A stretch of 64,000 nt of DNA from Daedaleopsis sinensis (Eukaryota; Basidiomycota; Agaricomycetes; Polyporales; Polyporaceae): positions 1,054,001 to 1,118,000 of the forward strand of contig CM066307.1 of NCBI GenBank assembly GCA_033807695.1, read 5' to 3'. The position numbers and the translations under genes are program-made. The notes below the pieces were generated by a model. That model did no database searches and was not told where the DNA came from. It worked only from the letters and a program-made list of their open reading frames with translations. Shown here piece by piece: positions 53,922 to 64,000 of the stretch (positions within the stretch are counted from its first letter, which is position 1; each line of letters starts with the position of its first letter).

Positions 53922-55617
53922 ATGAAGTTCGCTCTCGTCGGCCTGCTCGCCGCGCTCGCCGCGCGCACGCACGCGCATGTGCTCGAGCGGGGCGCGCCGT
54001 TCGACTACGCGACGCGTCTCGGGAACCTGTCGCCGTACCAGGAGGGCGTCGTGCCGAGCGGGATCAAGGAGACCCTCCCGGACGACTGCACGGTCGACCA
54101 GGTCATGCTCGTACGTCCTGCCGTCTTCATCCTGCCAACCCTCCCCGTTCCTCCGCGTCTTGCCCCACACGATATATATACTTCCCTGCTCGACGCCGCG
54201 GCGCATATCGCGACGTCCTCCCCGCACGCCGAGAAGGACACGTTTCTCATGGATGCACCCCGGGCGTGTAGATGCACAGACACGGCTCGCGCTACCCGCT
54301 CGCGTCTGAGCTCGTGTTCATCACCGACCTCGTCGCGAAGCTCGCAAACGCGTCCGCGTCGATCCAGAAGGTGCGGCTGCCCTCGAGCATGGACTTCCTC
54401 AAGGACGGGTATACGACCACGCTTGGGCACGACGACCTCACCGCGCCCGGCCGCATACAGCTCTTCCAGCACGGTGTCGAGTGAGTGCCCCCTTGCGTCC
54501 TGAGTGCGCCGACCGTGTACCGGGAGCTGATGGTCATATTTTCTATTGCGCCCCGTTCCCGTTCGCAGCTTCCGCCTCAAGTACGCGAATCTCGCGGCCG
54601 ACACCGTCCTCGCGGGCCTGCAGGACCGCGTGGTGGAGTCCGCGCAGTGGTTCGCGCTCGGGTACTTCGGCCGGCAGTGGGCCGCGCTGAACTCGACGAT
54701 GTTCTCGGTCATCGCGGAGAACAACGCCACGCCGTCGTGGATCACGCCGATGAACACCTGCAAGAACTGGCAGTACGCCTACGGCAACAACGTGCGTGCC
54801 CCGTCGAGTGCGCGCATACATATCGCGCGGACGCTGACCCTGACCCTGTCGTTGCGCGCGCGGGACCACAGGCGACGATCGAGTGGGGGAGCATATACCT
54901 GCCGCCGATCGCGAAGCGTCTGAACAAGCTCCTCCCTGGAGTGAACCTGACGACGGACAACGTGCACGGCGCGCTGTACGCGTGCGCGTACGACCTCGCC
55001 GCGCACGGCGTGTCGCCCTGGTGCGACGTGTTCCGTCCGAGCGAGATCGAGGACTTCGAGTACGAGCTCGACCTCCTCATGAACGGCGCGTTCGGGTACA
55101 ACCTCCCCGGGGACATGGGCCCCGTCCTCGGCGGGCTCTTCGTCAAGACGCTCGTCGACCGGTGAGTGCCCCGAGCCGATCACCATAAGTATGCGTGTAT
55201 GCTGACGGGTGCGGACGCATGCGCAGGTTCACGAACGCGACCGGGGACGCGCAGAGCGTCTACCTCGAGTTCGGGCACGACACGACGATCGACCTCGCGC
55301 TCACCGCGCTCGGGCTCGCGCATGACAGCCCGCCGCTGTCCGCGACGGGCCCCGCGCGCGCGAACCGAAAGTTCCGCACGTCGCGCCAGGTGCCGTTCGC
55401 GGCGCAGATGGTCTGGGAGCGCTTCTCGTGCGCGGCGTCGTTCAAGGGCGCGCAGGTGCGGCTCGTGCTCAACGGCGCGCCCGTCCCGCTCGCGATGTGC
55501 AAGCATGTGGACAGGCGGTACGGGTCGTGCGCGCTGGCGGAGTTCGAGCAGGCGAACGCGGCGAGCGTCGCGCATGCGTGGGGCGACGCGCGGTGGAACG
55601 CGACTTGCGGGGCGTGA
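53922..55617 (+). CDS. Secreted histidine acid phosphatase (phytase type)
   Basis: Five exons, 53922-54110, 54272-54480, 54569-54791, 54872-55161 and 55227-55617, give 433 residues. N-terminal signal peptide MKFALVGLLAALAARTHA. The catalytic RHGSRYP (RHGxRxP, phosphohistidine-forming) begins exon 2. Downstream blocks include TCKNWQYAYGNN, HGALYACAYDLAAHGVSPWC, ELDLLMNGAFGYNLPGDMGP and the proton-donor HD in LEFGHDTTIDLALTALGL. Several N-x-S/T sites (NAS, NST, NAT, NLT) and spaced Cys residues fit a glycosylated, disulfide-bonded secreted enzyme releasing phosphate from phytate or other esters. Length matches fungal phytases. Coding GC is very high. A short AAGCTCAAG repeat runs up to the start codon. 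Confidence 0.9.
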
Positions 55618-56112
55618 GCGTGAGCGTGAGCAGGTGCGCGCTCCTGTCGAGCCTTTTTGATCTGTTGTGCAGAGCTGTATACGCTCCAATGGATGTCACT
55701 ACCAATCGTGCACTATTCGCACCCGTGCCTAGACCCACGATGGATGTTCACGATCGCTATGGCGTAGGTCGACGAGTGCGTCTGCTGCGCCCCCGCCGCG
55801 AACCTTCTACATATGCGCAGCGCTAGGACAGTGACTCACCCCGATGAATGACATTGACATTGACGGACAGAGTGAGGCAGGAAGCTGCGCCACAGTCGCC
55901 GCACAGCAGGATGCTTGAATGTATACGGGTACAGCGCATGTCCCATTCTGCCAGACGGTACATATCCGCAGGACTGAACAGGTCTAGACTAGGCCATCCC
56001 GGTCTGTGCTCATTTGAAGCTGAGCTGCGTCTATAAAGCCAGCTTGACTAGAGTGCTCGGTAGGACGCAAGCATTTGACGACCTGCGTTGAAGTCCATCA
56101 CCCTCGGCCACC
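55618..56112. other. Intergenic region phosphatase / alpha-beta hydrolase
   Basis: 3' end of the phosphatase gene then promoter of the hydrolase. TCTATAAAG at 56030-56038 lies about 75 bp before the hydrolase ATG and may be a TATA box. Confidence 0.45.
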
Positions 56113-57195
56113 ATGAGCGTCGCGACAGATCCGACAACACCACCGAGCATAGACTCCGAAGGCAGCGAGGAACTCCTCAGCCTCCCGGACGGCCGCACCC
56201 TCGCATACTCGCACTCCGGGCCCGCCGATAGCAGCCTCGTCGTCCTCTGGTACCACGGCCTCTTCAGCGTCGGCGACGCCTCCAGGCCACAGAAGCCCTT
56301 CCGCGACCGCAATGTACACTTCATCGCCCCGACGCTCCCGGGCTGGGGCAGCACCTCCCCCCTCCCCGCCGGCGCGACCTTCCCCGAGACGGTCGTCTCC
56401 GACACCCGCGCCCTCCTCGCGCACCTCTACCCCGGCTCCGACGCCGCCGCCCCCGCGCCCAGCGCCAGCGAGCCCGAGTCCCCCGCGCCCCGACCCGAAC
56501 CCGAACTGCGCATCTACGTCGCGGGGGGCTCGTTCGGGACGTGCCCGGCGCAGATCGTCAGCGGCGCGCCGTACGACCGCTTCCCGCAGGGCCGCCACAT
56601 CGTCGCGCTGCTGCTCGCCGCGCCCATGAGCCCGTTCGCGGAGCACACGGGCTACGGCCGCGCGCTCACGTGGCGCGACTGGCTCGCGGTGGGGCCCCCC
56701 TCGCGCATCGTGCCCGGGAACCTCGTCGCGCGCGCGGCGCAGGCCGCGCTGCAGGGGCGGCTGCGCGATGCGGCGGGCGCGGAGCGCCTGCTGAAGGGCA
56801 TGCTGTTCGAGAAGATGGGCGAGGGGGAGCGCGCGCGGTTCGCAGGGTGGCGTGTGCGCGAGGGCGTGCGCGAGGGCGAGTTCGAGCGGCGGATGGCGCA
56901 GGGGATGGTGCAGAGCGTGGCGCGGTCGTGGGCGGGGTTCGTCGGGACGGCGGACGCGCTGCATGCGGACTGGGGGTTCGCGATCGGGGCGCTGGACGCG
57001 GCGCACCGGAGGAAGCGTGTGGTCGTCGTCGTCGGGCGGGGGGACACGAGCATGTTCAGGATGTCGCGGTATCTGCTCGACGGGTACGCGAACGCGAGGC
57101 TCGTCGAGTACGAGGGGGGCCACTTGGCGGCCGCGTGGAGCATGGACTTGATCTGGGAGGAGACGTTTGCCGAGCTTGAAGGTGCTCGTACGTGA
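56113..57195 (+). CDS. Alpha/beta-hydrolase fold protein
   Basis: Intronless, 360 residues from ATG 56113 (CCACCATGAG context). Cytosolic; no signal peptide. After LPDGRTLAYSHSGPADSS comes the strand-turn VVLWYHGLFSVGD with the HG oxyanion element, then HFIAPTLPGWGSTSP, the nucleophile elbow IYVAGGSFGTCPAQ (G-x-S-x-G), a lid region with MSPFAEHTGYGRALTWRDWL, the acid-bearing strand VVVVVGRGDTSMF and the catalytic His in YEGGHLAAAW. The Ser-Asp-His triad is thus complete. A Pro/Ala-rich insert (about residues 110-135) separates two core strands. The substrate is not indicated. Third-position GC is extreme, and the reverse strand is open over most of the gene as a result. Confidence 0.86.
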   Translation: MSVATDPTTPPSIDSEGSEELLSLPDGRTLAYSHSGPADSSLVVLWYHGLFSVGDASRPQKPFRDRNVHFIAPTLPGWGSTSPLPAGATFPETVVSDTRALLAHLYPGSDAAAPAPSASEPESPAPRPEPELRIYVAGGSFGTCPAQIVSGAPYDRFPQGRHIVALLLAAPMSPFAEHTGYGRALTWRDWLAVGPPSRIVPGNLVARAAQAALQGRLRDAAGAERLLKGMLFEKMGEGERARFAGWRVREGVREGEFERRMAQGMVQSVARSWAGFVGTADALHADWGFAIGALDAAHRRKRVVVVVGRGDTSMFRMSRYLLDGYANARLVEYEGGHLAAAWSMDLIWEETFAELEGART

Positions 57196-58154
57196 GTTGT
57201 GTTACATGCACAGACGTAAGTACACGGAGCTGCAGTGGACTCACGGGTACGAACACGAGAGGGTCGCATTCGTTTGGTTGATAGGATATTATTGCCGGTA
57301 TACACCATCGTAGCTGGGAGCGTCGTCGCTCCAAACTGCTGAACGGCAGACCTGTTACACTCGATTGGTGCAGACCGGCGACAGTGCATGCACGGTGACA
57401 GGCTATTTCTTGCAAACACACGGATGCAATGTCAATCTTTGAAAAGAACGGTAATCCATTCTACCGATGTGCGAGTTCTTTCAAGTTGGTACTGACCTCA
57501 CATTCGTACGGCACTGTCAACAGCACCCCGCACGATTGAGGACTTCTCTCATCCTGCGCACGCACACCGACCCATCCTGTGCGCCAGAGACCAGCACTGG
57601 CTCCCTCTTATCGGAGATAACCACATCGCGGACGCGGACTCCGCGGTCGCGACGTGCTCCCCGTTCTGGGAAAACGAGAACGCGGCGTAGCAATTGCCCT
57701 CCGAGTCCGAGTCGCGGCTCGACCGACTGACATTGAGTCCAAGATATACGGCGGCGATCCGGGGTTTGAACTGGAGAGCGGAGCGTACACACGTGTTTGT
57801 TGGGTTCTGTTGCATGCTATACGATGCATATTTGACCTGCACCCCGCGTGAGCTTTGCCTTGGATGAGGTAAGTAAAGGGATGCGCACATTGCTCATGCG
57901 CAGGTCCCGGGAGAGCTCACCTGACGAAGAACTCGGAGATGATTGAGTAGTTACCGGCGATAGATGCTCCTAAAGAGACGTGAGTAGGGAACGGTGCCCC
58001 TCACACGAGCACGCATATGTTTGTACTGGAAGCAGTAGAGAACGGAGGATGAGAGAGGCCGAGGGGGGACGGGAAAGGCCGAGCGCTGGGGGAGTGCGGG
58101 GAAAATATCACAAGCCTTTGGGGAGGGGCAGGTAGACTCTTACGGAAACCGTCC
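57196..58154. other. Intergenic region upstream of the bHLH gene
   Basis: Apart from the possible WD40 remnant on the minus strand at 57540-57770, only short frames. 58020-58140 is purine-rich (GGAGG/GGGGA runs) directly before the bHLH start. Confidence 0.4.
57540..57770 (-). pseudogene. Possible WD40-repeat gene fragment
   Basis: On the minus strand one frame reads GNCYAAFSFSQNGEHVATAE, a typical WD40 strand pattern. After a one-base frame change the sequence reads VRVRDVVISDKREPVLVSGA then QDGSVCV, like the end of one blade and start of the next. No start, splice sites or flanking blades are evident. It is either a fossil of a WD40 gene or a chance match in GC-rich sequence. Confidence 0.3.
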
Positions 58155-59750
58155 ATGGCTCTCTTCTCGTCCTCCGAGTCTGTCTACCTCGCCTCCTTCC
58201 TCTCCGCCGTCGACCTCGACTCCTCCATCTCCCCAGATGGCTCCGTCGACCCCGGCGTCGCTGACCGCGTCCCCCACCTCCAGGGCTCCGAGGCCCTCAC
58301 AAAGGCCACAAAGGACCTCATGGCCCTCGACGTCCCCGTCTCCTCCTCTTCATACCACCACGCACCCCACCAACAGCACCCCAATCACGTAGAGCGCAAC
58401 CGCGACTCCGCACCCAACTACTGGCCGACCATAGGCCCCTCAGACGCGCCCACGGCCCTCTCGTCCGCGCTCAGGTACGGCACCCCAGGCGTGCGCTCGT
58501 CGTCGCCTGCCAACTACCTCGCCGGTGGGTTCAGCTCGTCCATATCCCCCTCCGATGCCTCGCGATCCGCCATGCTCGCCCAGCCGGGGTCCAGCTCGAG
58601 CTCGCTGTATGCCACGCACCCCGCCTCGCAGCCGCACCTGCAGATCGCGCCCCTGCGCGGGTTCGACCCCCCCACGGCGTCGTCGTCGAGCTTCACGCTC
58701 CCGCCCATCGCCACGGCCGGACTCGCAAACGGGGTGGGCGCACAGCTGCAGCAGAGCCCGTCGAGGCCGTCGCCGCTGCCATCATCAGCATCGGCACCCT
58801 CCGTGCTCGCCAACACCCCCACCTCGGCCTCAGTCTCGGCCTCGGCGAAGCGGCCCCTCCCGACGACGCTGCAGACCTCAGCAGACCCAGGCTCCGCGAA
58901 GCGTGTCCGCCGCTCGCCGTCCAGCACCCCGTTCTCGCCCACGTCCGCGACAGGCGCCCCTGACGCCGACGCGCCCGGGCCCAAGCCGCGGCGCAGCGTG
59001 TCGGGGACGAGCAAGGGGAGCCCCGCCGCCAGCGGTTCCGGGAGCGGGAACGGGAACGGGGGAGGGGCCAACAACAACAAGGGCACGCTCCTCTCCCCGT
59101 CGCAGAAACGCGCGAACCACATCCAGTCCGAGCAGAAGCGGCGCGCGAACATCCGCCGCGGGTACGAGGCGCTGTGCGACGCCGTGCCCGCGCTGCGCGA
59201 GGCCATCCGCGCGGAGGACGAGCGCGAGCGCAAGGACGCGCAGGGCCCCGACGACGCAGGTGGGGGTGGGGGTGGGAGCGGGAAGGGCAAGGCGCGGGCG
59301 GGCGCAGGCGCGGAGAAGGGCAAGAAGAAGAAGGGCCGCGCGGAGGGCGACAAGCCGGACGGGCGCGCGGGGCCCCGGAGCGAGAACGTCGTGCTGCAGA
59401 AGAGTGCGTGTGTCCCCGCTTGCTTCCTTGAATTCGTTGCCGTCTCCGTCCACCTCTGCGTGCGGGGGCCTTCGAGTTATCCGCGTTATCCGCGCCGTCG
59501 AGTCGTGCGCTGACGTGCACACCCTGCAGCGATCGACTACATCACTGGGCTGCTCTCGGAGCAAGCGTCGCTGAAGCAGCGCATGGACCTCGCGCGGGGC
59601 ATGCTTCCCCTGGGCCACCCTGCGCTACCCGTCGACCCACGCTACATGGACCCGACCGGCGTCCCTCTATGGGAACGTGAATGGAACGGGGGCATGGACC
59701 TCGATCTAGGAGGCGACGGCGCTGGGGACGGGAGCGAAGATGAGGGATGA
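58155..59750 (+). CDS. bHLH transcription factor with expanded loop
   Basis: Two exons, 58155-59403 and 59530-59750, give 489 residues. The first 300 residues are Ser/Pro/Ala-rich and disordered, with a likely nuclear signal (AKRVRRS). The bHLH basic region and helix 1 are QKRANHIQSEQKRRANIRRG and YEALCDAVPALREAI (about residues 318-350), with the His/Glu/Arg pattern of E-box binders. Helix 2 is RSENVVLQKTIDYITGLLSE with SLKQR, split by the intron. Between the helices lies a loop of about 65 residues rich in Gly and Lys (DDAGGGGGG, EKGKKKKGR), far longer than the usual 5-20. This arrangement resembles fungal Ino4/INO2- or Cbf1-like bHLH-leucine zipper proteins only loosely. It converges on RFC5. 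Confidence 0.87.
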
Positions 59751-60037
59751 CGACTGCTCGACGTCAACACACACGCGTGTTTCTGGACCTGTAGGATAGA
59801 AAAGTGTGTACGCTCCCGTGAACGTTCAGACGCGCAGCCCCTGCGGCTGTACATACTACAGTGCCGATGTGGGTGTTGTCAAGTGTTGACGAAAGATGTA
59901 TGGGAGAGAGTATACTATGTAATACAATATAACAGTACAACAGAACCGCGCAGCTCTCTAACGGGACGTGGAAGAATCGTGTGGTGACGTCGACAACATG
60001 CAGGATAGTACGGAAGTGGGAGACGCCGCGACGGCCC

Positions 60038-61946
60038 TCAGTCGTCGAAGCCTGCGTCCATGTCGATGCCATAGAAGAAATGCTAGAGGACGATGCGATC
60101 GCGGTCAGTGCTTGGACGTGGCAAACCCGACGGCATCCATCAGCGGAGACACTACGAGGACTAGGTTACTGACCTTGTACAAGCTCATGACCTTGATGAC
60201 CCACGCTTCGAGGTGGAAGATCTTTTTGTTGCCCACGCGCATCCGCGCTTCCTGCACACACGGCCGCCCGCGTCAGCAACGCCTCTCTCGCAGCTGCGCC
60301 ATGTGCATGCACAGGGAGAACGACGGCGACGACGTACGTATATCGCGGCCCAGTGCATGATGTCCGCCTTGAGCGCCTCGTCGGCGAGCGCGACGACGCG
60401 GTCTGCGATCGTCTGGCCAGGCCCCACGTCATATCACAGCGCCATTGTCAGCTTGCATACGGGCAGGAGGAGGGAGAGAGGAGGGAGGATGGAGGGACGC
60501 ACCTTGAGGACGACCGAGGGCGGGATGCAGTGGCTGAGGAGCTCGTAGAGCTTCGCGCGGACCTCCATCACGCGCGCGGGGCTCTGCTCCTGCACGATCA
60601 TCTCCGCGACCTTGTGGCAGTACGTCTCCCAGTCAGGCTTCGCGATGCTCAGCGCGCCCGCGTCCAGGTCGACGCTGTGTAGGTGTACAGTGTACAGTGT
60701 AGAGGGTAGTGCAGAGTGCAGCAGTCAGCAGTCAGCGTCCGGCGCAGGGCAGAAAGGGAGGGGAGAGCAGGACGTGCCTTTGCATCTTGAGGGCCTCGAG
60801 GACGAGGATCGCCTTGCGCATGTTGCCGTTCGCGTCCGCGGCGATGAGCCGCACCGTGTCTTCGGGGATCGCGAACCCCTCGCGCCGCCCGACGTGGTCC
60901 AGCACGGTCTGCATCTGCTCCTCCACCCGCACCCACATGAGCTCTGGGACGGCTGGAGAGAGAGAGAGAGGCGAAGGGGAGAGAAGAGGGGAGACGGGGC
61001 CACGCACCTCGTCCGCGCTGGGGGCCGCGACACGCATGAGGAGGCACCGCGAGCGGATGGGCGCGATGAGCTTGCTCGTGCTGTTCGCACAGAGGACGAG
61101 GCGCATGTTCGACATGTACTTCTCCATCGTGCGGCGCAGCGCGGCCTGCGCGTCGCGCGTGAGCGAGTCCGCCTCGTGGATGACCACCACTGCGTCGAGG
61201 GCGATCCATGTCGGTGGTTAGGATTAGGTTGCGTGTGAGTGAGCATAAGAGTGAGGCTGGCGCACCTTTGAACCGCTGCTTCGCGTTGAGGTCGACCTGC
61301 TGCGTCTGCGCGATCTCTTTGAGGATCTCCTGGATGACGACCCTGTCGTAGTTTCCCACCTCGCTGTCCGGCCCACCCCGCCGTCAGCACTACACCCCGC
61401 CGAGCAGCATCCTGTGGGGTGTCACGTACCTGGGCGTGATCTCGAGGTGGTAGTTGCTCTGGACGATGTTCACGTCCAGCTTCCGCTTTGTCGGCGTCAG
61501 GAACACCCGCTGGTCGATCTTGAGCTGTCCCCACCCAAGCGCGGACTCAGCGACCGCCCCTCACACGCTCTCGAGACCGACGGAGCACGGAGCACGGAGC
61601 ACGGCACACGCACCTTCTCCACGCCCTTCCCGAACAGCTCGAGCAGCGTGCCCGCGATGCGCGTCTTCTTCCCCGCGCCCGACGGCCCGTAGAACAGCAT
61701 GTGCGGGAAGTCCCCCGAGGCAGCCTGCGGCGGGCGGGTCAGTGACTGCGTGCACGCAGAGACCGCGAAAGGGCGAAAAAAGCGGCACTGACAAGGGCCT
61801 TGAGCCGCGCGGAGAGCCCATGGTGGTAGTGCAGCTCGTCGAGGGACCGCGGCCGGTGCTGCAACAGATGTAGATAGGGTGAGCATGAGGCAACGGAAGA
61901 GAGGGGTTTAGCTGCAGATGCGTGCCTTGTCCACCCAGAGAGACAT
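60038..61946 (-). CDS. RFC5: Replication factor C subunit 5 (human RFC3 type)
   Basis: ATG 61944-61946, TGA 60038-60040. Clamp-loader small subunit that helps load PCNA at primer ends. First exons: 61926-61946, 61793-61858, 61614-61724, 61430-61524, 61266-61363 and 61008-61189, all in phase. Protein order: MSLWVDKHRPRSLDELHYHH, then MLFYGPSGAGKKTR (Walker A), LKIDQRVFLTPTKRKLDVNI, SNYHLEITPSEVGNYDRVVI, VVVIHEADSLTRDAQAALRR (degenerate Walker B, as in this subunit elsewhere), then SKLIAPIRSRCLLMR with the SRC motif. The C-terminal collar has KPDWETYCHK, LLSHCIPPSVVLK, FHLEAWVIKVMSLYKHF and ends GFDD. The intron after exon 1 begins GC instead of GT. Exons are separated by unusually GC-rich introns. 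Confidence 0.92.
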
Positions 61947-62607
61947 CGAGATGAAGGTACGTGCGGAAGAAGAAACGAGACGAACGTGAGTGTAACGCGG
62001 CGCGGAACCAAGGGGCACAGCTGTGACGAGCCGCCACGCGTACAGCGCGTATTCTGTCGCGTCATGTCACAGCGTGTGACACGACGCGTTGCGGCACGGT
62101 GACTGCAGCCGGGACGCAGCTGTTCTCTCGGAAAAGTCAAGGAAAACTGGGGTAGAGACGAAGCCGCACTTCCTGCCCTACATCTACATCTCGTCGAAGA
62201 CAGCCGTAAAAATCTATCATGGTTCTCCCGAGGAATCAACATCTTCCAACCACCGAGACTTCCTCACTGCCCGATATAAGACCATCCTCGCTAAATCGCG
62301 AAAATGAAGCAACGTTCGTCGCGAGCCCCGCGACATCGTGCCATGTATCAAACGAATATATTGTCAATGTCAGCTACAGCAAGGAACCCATGCAAAGGAA
62401 TAAGTCAGATGCACAACAAACAACAGCGATGCTACATACACTATTACAGATACATTTCTTAGGCCTTCCCCCGATCGCTCGTCGTGTTCGTGTATGATTA
62501 TCGTGTCTGCGCGAGGCCATCTATACGATCGTGGACAGCCCACCCCGCCCCCACCACACACCGCTATCCGCATCTAAACGAAAGTCCGTGCCAGCCCAGC
62601 CTGAGCC
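61947..62607. other. Intergenic region RFC5 / TPS1
   Basis: Promoter of RFC5 adjoining the 3' end of TPS1. No gene or repeat recognised. Confidence 0.5.
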
Positions 62608-63815
62608 TCATGCCGAGTTGTGCGGGGCGAGCGCGTTCTGCGCGGGTGTCGGCTGCACCGTGCCGTTCTCGACGATGCTCCCGCCCATATCTTCCTTGGT
62701 CAGGTGGAGCTCCGCCTGCCCACCCTTGAGCTCCTCGACGGTATGCGGGAGCGCGCCGTTCTTCTGCACGGGGGTGTCTGGAGTCGAGTCCGCCGGAGAC
62801 TCGGCGACGGGCTTCGCGTCCGGAAGCTCGATCCGCGTCATCTCCCGGACGAACGACGTGCCCCAGTACGCTGCCGAGTATTTGTTGACGTACTGTTGTG
62901 GCGCAAAGCACAAGGGCAATGCTTGAGTTGCATGCAACGGAAAAGTGAGGGACAAACGGACCTTGAACAGCTTGCGTTGATTCTCCGCCCGCGTGTCAGC
63001 ATCCATCGTGACCGACTGGAAGATCGCGTCCGCCACTTCTTGTGAGTCCCAGGGGTTGACGACGATGCTTCCGTTCAAGCTCTGAGCAGCACCAGCAAAC
63101 TCGGAGATGATCATCACACCCTGGCGTTGCTGCTGACACGCGATGTACTCGTATGAAACCTAGCAAAGGCATCAGTCGCTGATAGCACGGCAAACCCACA
63201 TATGGACGCACCAGGTTCATACCATCACGTGTACTGGTAACAAGACAGACGTCGCTGACGGCGTAGAGTGCACACAGCTCGTCGAACGCCAAGCTCTTGT
63301 GCATGAAGTGGATGGGCATGAAGTCGACGGTTCCGAAACGACCGTTGATTCGGCCGACCAGCTCGTTCACGGTCGCGCGCAGGTTCTGGTACTCCTCAAC
63401 ATCCTGCCTTGATGGCACCGCGAGTTGCGCCAGAACAACCTTGCCGATCCATTCCGGATGTTGAGTCAGGAAGAGCTCGAGCGCGTGGAGCTTCTGCGGG
63501 ACGCCCTTGATGTAATCGAGACGGTCGACACCGACGATGACCTTGCACCCGGCGAAACGTTGCTCGAGCTGAGCAATACGCTTCTGGACCGACTCCTTCT
63601 TCAAGTTGTCGATGAACGAAGAGGGGTCGATACCGATGGGGAAGGTCCCGACGTGCGCCAGGCGGCCCTCGAACTCGACTCCGTTCGGCATGGTCGGGAG
63701 ACCGAGGATACGTGTACATGACGAGAGGAAATGGCGAGCATAGTCGTATGTGTGGAACCCAATGAGGTCTGAGTAGAGGATACCGAGGAGGATTTCACGT
63801 CGGACCGGGAGAATC
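62608..63815 (-). CDS. TPS1: Trehalose-6-phosphate synthase, 3' part
   Basis: Glycosyltransferase family 20 enzyme making trehalose-6-phosphate from UDP-glucose and glucose-6-phosphate in the cytosol. TGA 62608-62610. Recognisable coding starts at an acceptor near 63815 and reads ILPVRREILLGILYSDLIGF, HTYDYARHFLSSCTRILGL, PNGVEFEGRLAHVGTFPIGI, CKVIVGVDRLDYIKGVPQKL, VVLAQLAVPSRQDVEEYQNL, VDFMPIHFMHKSLAFDELCA, VCLVTSTRDGMNLVSYEYIA and FAGAAQSLNGSIVVNPWDSQ. These include the GVDRLDYIKG and RDGMNLVSYE substrate-binding motifs. A Ser/Pro/Gly-rich C-terminal tail of about 75 residues is added beyond the yeast-type end. The preceding exon, which should read FFLHTPFPSSE-like sequence, could not be identified between 63816 and 64000, so the 5' half lies beyond the edge or in an unresolved exon. 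Confidence 0.92.
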
Positions 63816-64000
63816 CTGCGTGGCGGTCAGCGCTACTGCTGCAAAGGCGAGATGAAAGAGCCGGAATGAATGCGTGGCGACAAACAAGCTTCGCGGATCA
63901 CCATGCCCTGCATGGTGCGGGAGACCTCGTCGGACAAGATCCGCGAGTCAGAAGACGAAGGCACGCACGGTACACCGGCACGGAGACGCGTCCCACGGAA

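Noticed and set aside
56098..57123. 341-residue minus-strand frame opposite the alpha/beta hydrolase
   Set aside because: Arg/His/Pro-rich composition and no family pattern; the plus strand carries a complete catalytic triad.

Overview
This window is nuclear DNA of a filamentous basidiomycete, most likely an Agaricomycete (mushroom or wood-rot group). Genes lie densely on both strands. They are split by many 50-70 nt GT-AG introns, coding GC is high and intergenic DNA is AT-richer. Several families are typical of such fungi: a PriB-type Zn(II)2Cys6 regulator, an LRR-like F-box protein, an arrestin-like protein and a secreted histidine acid phosphatase. No tRNA, rRNA, CRISPR array or viral gene was seen.

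Layout. 1-6768: the 3' half of an ABCC transporter, converging on a Zn2Cys6 transcription factor. 6769-13899: gene-poor, with a degenerate inverted-repeat element, a 3'-truncated NAD(P)-binding reductase and a field of decayed GC-rich repeats. 13900-18000: two neighbouring single-pass membrane proteins, one with NPF motifs and one with an SH3 domain. 18791-22627: the ASTRA-complex WD40 protein Asa1 and an arrestin-like protein. 23212-27919: an F-box protein, gene debris and an FAD monooxygenase. 27920-30799: a second gene-poor stretch holding a decayed F-box fragment.

30800-40855 is mostly housekeeping: cyclophilin PPIL3 divergent from an unusual G-alpha subunit, an Rtt106-like histone chaperone, actin capping protein beta, a 357-bp MITE with TA target duplication, and the tRNA acetyltransferase adaptor Tan1. 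41154-46331 holds three tandem divergent PP2C-like phosphatase genes with the same four-exon structure. 46411-51858: an HD-domain phosphohydrolase and a ZIP zinc transporter sharing a 186-bp divergent promoter, then a Nudix hydrolase. 53922-64000: secreted phytase-type phosphatase, an alpha/beta hydrolase, a bHLH factor with an expanded loop, the clamp-loader subunit Rfc5 and the 3' part of trehalose-6-phosphate synthase.

The genes do not form one pathway or a classical metabolite cluster. The most notable points are the PP2C triplet, a G-alpha whose switch II lacks the catalytic Gln, and splicing oddities: a 5-nt micro-exon closing the ZIP frame, a 10-nt exon in the reductase, an ATG-only first coding exon in the cyclophilin and a GC-AG intron in RFC5. 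Exon models were spliced by eye. They close in frame for all genes where exon coordinates are given; for the others only outer limits are given.
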